Part shown: positions 62,684-64,000 of the stretch, in pieces
Position numbering within the stretch: position 1 is the stretch's first letter
How the letters are laid out: each line of letters starts with the position of its first letter
Notes under the pieces: generated by a model
Seen by the model: the letters and a program-made list of their open reading frames with translations, nothing else
Told to the model about the DNA's origin: nothing
Database searches by the model: none
Position numbers and translations under genes: made by a program
From: Flavobacteriales bacterium
GTDB taxonomy: Bacteria > Bacteroidota > Bacteroidia > Flavobacteriales_G > JALEGO01
Direction: 5' to 3'
DNA length: 64,000 nt
Assembly: GCA_020628935.1 (NCBI GenBank)
Contig: JAHDEG010000003.1
Coordinates: 124,001-188,000, forward strand

Positions 62684-62791
62684 ATCGTACTTTTTTAAAG
62701 CGGATTGCAAATATATAAAAAGCAAAGGTGTATTGCTAGTCAAATTTTTCGGCTACGAGATATAGTGTTATATAATTGGCTTACGGAGTGC

Positions 62792-62799
62792 TATATTTG
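62792..62799 (+). promoter_or_regulatory. Candidate -7 element for tgt, possibly leaderless
   Basis: TATATTTG matches TAnnTTTG and ends 4 bases before the tgt ATG at 62804. The predicted start of transcription would fall on or next to the initiation codon. No TTG lies at the usual -33 distance. Confidence 0.3.
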
Positions 62800-62803
62800 T
62801 ATT

Positions 62804-63934
62804 ATGTCATTTAAAATTGAAACCACTGATTCCGGTTCAAAGGCAAGAACAGGAACTTTAAAAACTGATCATGGCGATATTCAAACGCCCATATTTATGC
62901 CTGTAGGTACTATTGGTACAGTAAAGGCCGTGCATCAAAGAGAGTTAAAAGAAGATATAAATGCTCAAATTATTTTGGGAAATACATATCATCTTTATTT
63001 AAGACCAGGTACTCCAATTTTAGAAAAAGCCGGAGGCTTACATAAATTTATTAATTGGGATAGGCCAATTTTAACTGATAGTGGAGGATACCAGGTGTAT
63101 TCATTAGCTCAAATGCGAAAAATTAAAGAAACCGGTGTCCAATTTTCTTCTCATATTGATGGTTCTAAACATATATTCAACCCTGAAAACGTAATGGATA
63201 TTCAAAGGAGTATTGGGGCAGATATTATAATGGCATTTGATGAATGTACTCCTTATCCCTGCACTTACGAATATGCTAAACCTAGTATGGAAATGACTCA
63301 TAGGTGGTTAAAACGTTGTATTAAGCGAATTGATGAAACAGAGCCTTTATACGGGCATCACCAGAAATTATTTCCAATAGTTCAGGGTAGTGTTTACAAA
63401 GACTTGAGAATGCAATCTGCAGAGTTTATAGCGTCTTGCGGTAGAGAAGGGAATGCTATTGGAGGATTATCTGTAGGCGAACCTGCTGAGATGATGTATG
63501 AAATGACAGAAATTGTTTGTGACATCCTCCCGAAAGATAAACCTCGTTACCTAATGGGAGTTGGAACACCAGTAAATATTTTAGAGAATATAGCGTTAGG
63601 TGTTGATATGTTTGATTGTGTTATGCCTACTAGAAATGCTCGGAACGGACAGTTGTTTACTTCAAAAGGAATAATTAATATTAAAAATAAGAAGTGGGAG
63701 GATGATTTCTCTGTATTAGATGAGCAAGCGAATACATATGTTGATACAGAGTACTCAAAAGCTTATTTAAGACATTTGTTTACTGTCAAAGAAAGATTGG
63801 CTGGTCAAATTGCATCAATACATAATTTGGGATTTTATTTATGGCTAGTTAAAGAAGCTAGAGAACAAATTAATGCAGGTACTTTTAGCACTTGGAAAAG
63901 AAAAATGGTTGTACAGTTGGCGCAACGCTTATAG
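62804..63934 (+). CDS. tgt: Queuine tRNA-ribosyltransferase
   Basis: Exchanges guanine 34 of certain tRNAs for preQ1 in queuosine synthesis. The start at 62804 gives 376 residues, the normal length, while a longer frame begins in the adk promoter area. Asp92 in TDSGGYQVYS is the general base, QGSVYKDLR and GGLSVGE bind the base, and Asp271 in VDMFDCVMPTRNAR is the nucleophile. The C-terminal zinc cysteine cluster of E. coli-type enzymes is replaced by DEQANTYVDT at 306-315, though the later His (340) is kept. I believe this loss is common in Bacteroidota. Confidence 0.96.
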   Translation: MSFKIETTDSGSKARTGTLKTDHGDIQTPIFMPVGTIGTVKAVHQRELKEDINAQIILGNTYHLYLRPGTPILEKAGGLHKFINWDRPILTDSGGYQVYSLAQMRKIKETGVQFSSHIDGSKHIFNPENVMDIQRSIGADIIMAFDECTPYPCTYEYAKPSMEMTHRWLKRCIKRIDETEPLYGHHQKLFPIVQGSVYKDLRMQSAEFIASCGREGNAIGGLSVGEPAEMMYEMTEIVCDILPKDKPRYLMGVGTPVNILENIALGVDMFDCVMPTRNARNGQLFTSKGIINIKNKKWEDDFSVLDEQANTYVDTEYSKAYLRHLFTVKERLAGQIASIHNLGFYLWLVKEAREQINAGTFSTWKRKMVVQLAQRL

Positions 63935-63949
63935 TTTAATACGTTAAGT

Positions 63950-64000
63950 ATGGTTAATCGTTTTATAAACAACTATTTTAATATTATATATTTACTACGT
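63950..64000 (+). CDS. Start of a probable membrane protein, cut by window edge
   Basis: An ATG at 63950, 15 bases after tgt, opens a frame of 17 visible residues (MVNRFINNYFNIIYLLR) that runs to the window edge. In Bacteroidota a LptF/LptG-type permease often follows tgt, and a hydrophobic N-terminus is consistent with that. The visible part is too short to identify it. Confidence 0.5.
   Translation, partial: MVNRFINNYFNIIYLLR

Noticed and set aside
1-64000. CRISPR arrays, insertion sequences, prophage or defence islands
   Set aside because: No regularly spaced repeats, transposase, integrase, phage structural, restriction or Cas-like protein was seen in any frame.

Overview
The window looks like an ordinary chromosomal segment of a marine-type Bacteroidota, most likely class Flavobacteriia or a close relative. 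The support is its AT-rich composition, a type IX secretion (T9SS) C-terminal sorting domain, matches to the Bacteroidota promoter pattern TAnnTTTG with TTG about 19 bases upstream, scarce Shine-Dalgarno sites, a YtxJ-type bacillithiol redoxin, many small outer-membrane beta-barrels and a CarboxypepD-type TonB receptor. I see no rRNA, insertion sequence, prophage, CRISPR array or restriction/defence island. Three tRNA genes are present.

Layout. 1-2.4 kb: tail of a membrane-anchored endonuclease/exonuclease/phosphatase protein, then a small membrane protein, a small lipoprotein and an MscS channel. 2.5-6.0 kb (minus): sensor kinase, NtrC-type regulator and single-domain receiver. Their upstream region carries a perfect 12-bp-arm dyad and a weak sigma-54-like promoter facing a secreted protein and a porin-like barrel (6.3-7.3 kb). 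7.35-10.8 kb: a frameshifted flavin reductase, SelO, MsrA and YtxJ. 10.9-20.1 kb (minus): tRNA-CAU, a beta-helix surface protein, LepA, a conserved hypothetical, ProRS and a T9SS adhesin built from repeats of about 255 residues. 20.3-30 kb: a basic low-complexity secreted protein, a FadL-like barrel, EngB, a hydrolase, a LysM glucosaminidase, a LytTR regulator, RecG and a nucleotide-sugar epimerase.

30-40 kb: a GSCFA protein, a QueF-family protein that lacks the catalytic cysteine and sits behind a 43-residue lipoprotein, MlaE/MlaF-like lipid transport, then a surface-polysaccharide block (gmd, fcl, two Wzi/RemB-like barrels around a MraY/WecA-like transferase). 40-44 kb: tRNA-Lys, tRNA-Leu, a glycosyltransferase starting 14 bases after the tRNA, an ECF sigma factor, RsmG and RlmI. 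44-49 kb: a TonB receptor divergent from a DtxR-type metalloregulator with an operator-like dyad between them, and a tightly overlapping protease/RimK/aspartoacylase operon. 49-64 kb: a second MscS, CorA, an Omp85-type barrel, a TPR/PD40 protein, a DUF2279 protein, FolC, a DUF4442 thioesterase-like protein, a porin-like barrel, TonB/ExbD/ExbB, a glycosyltransferase, Obg, Adk and Tgt.

Most of the window is housekeeping and envelope biogenesis. The items most worth following are the cysteine-less QueF homologue with its lipoprotein partner, the metal-regulator/TonB-receptor intergenic operator, the two-component cluster with a possible enhancer plus sigma-54 promoter, the RimK trio, the zinc-ligand-less Tgt and the frameshifted reductase.
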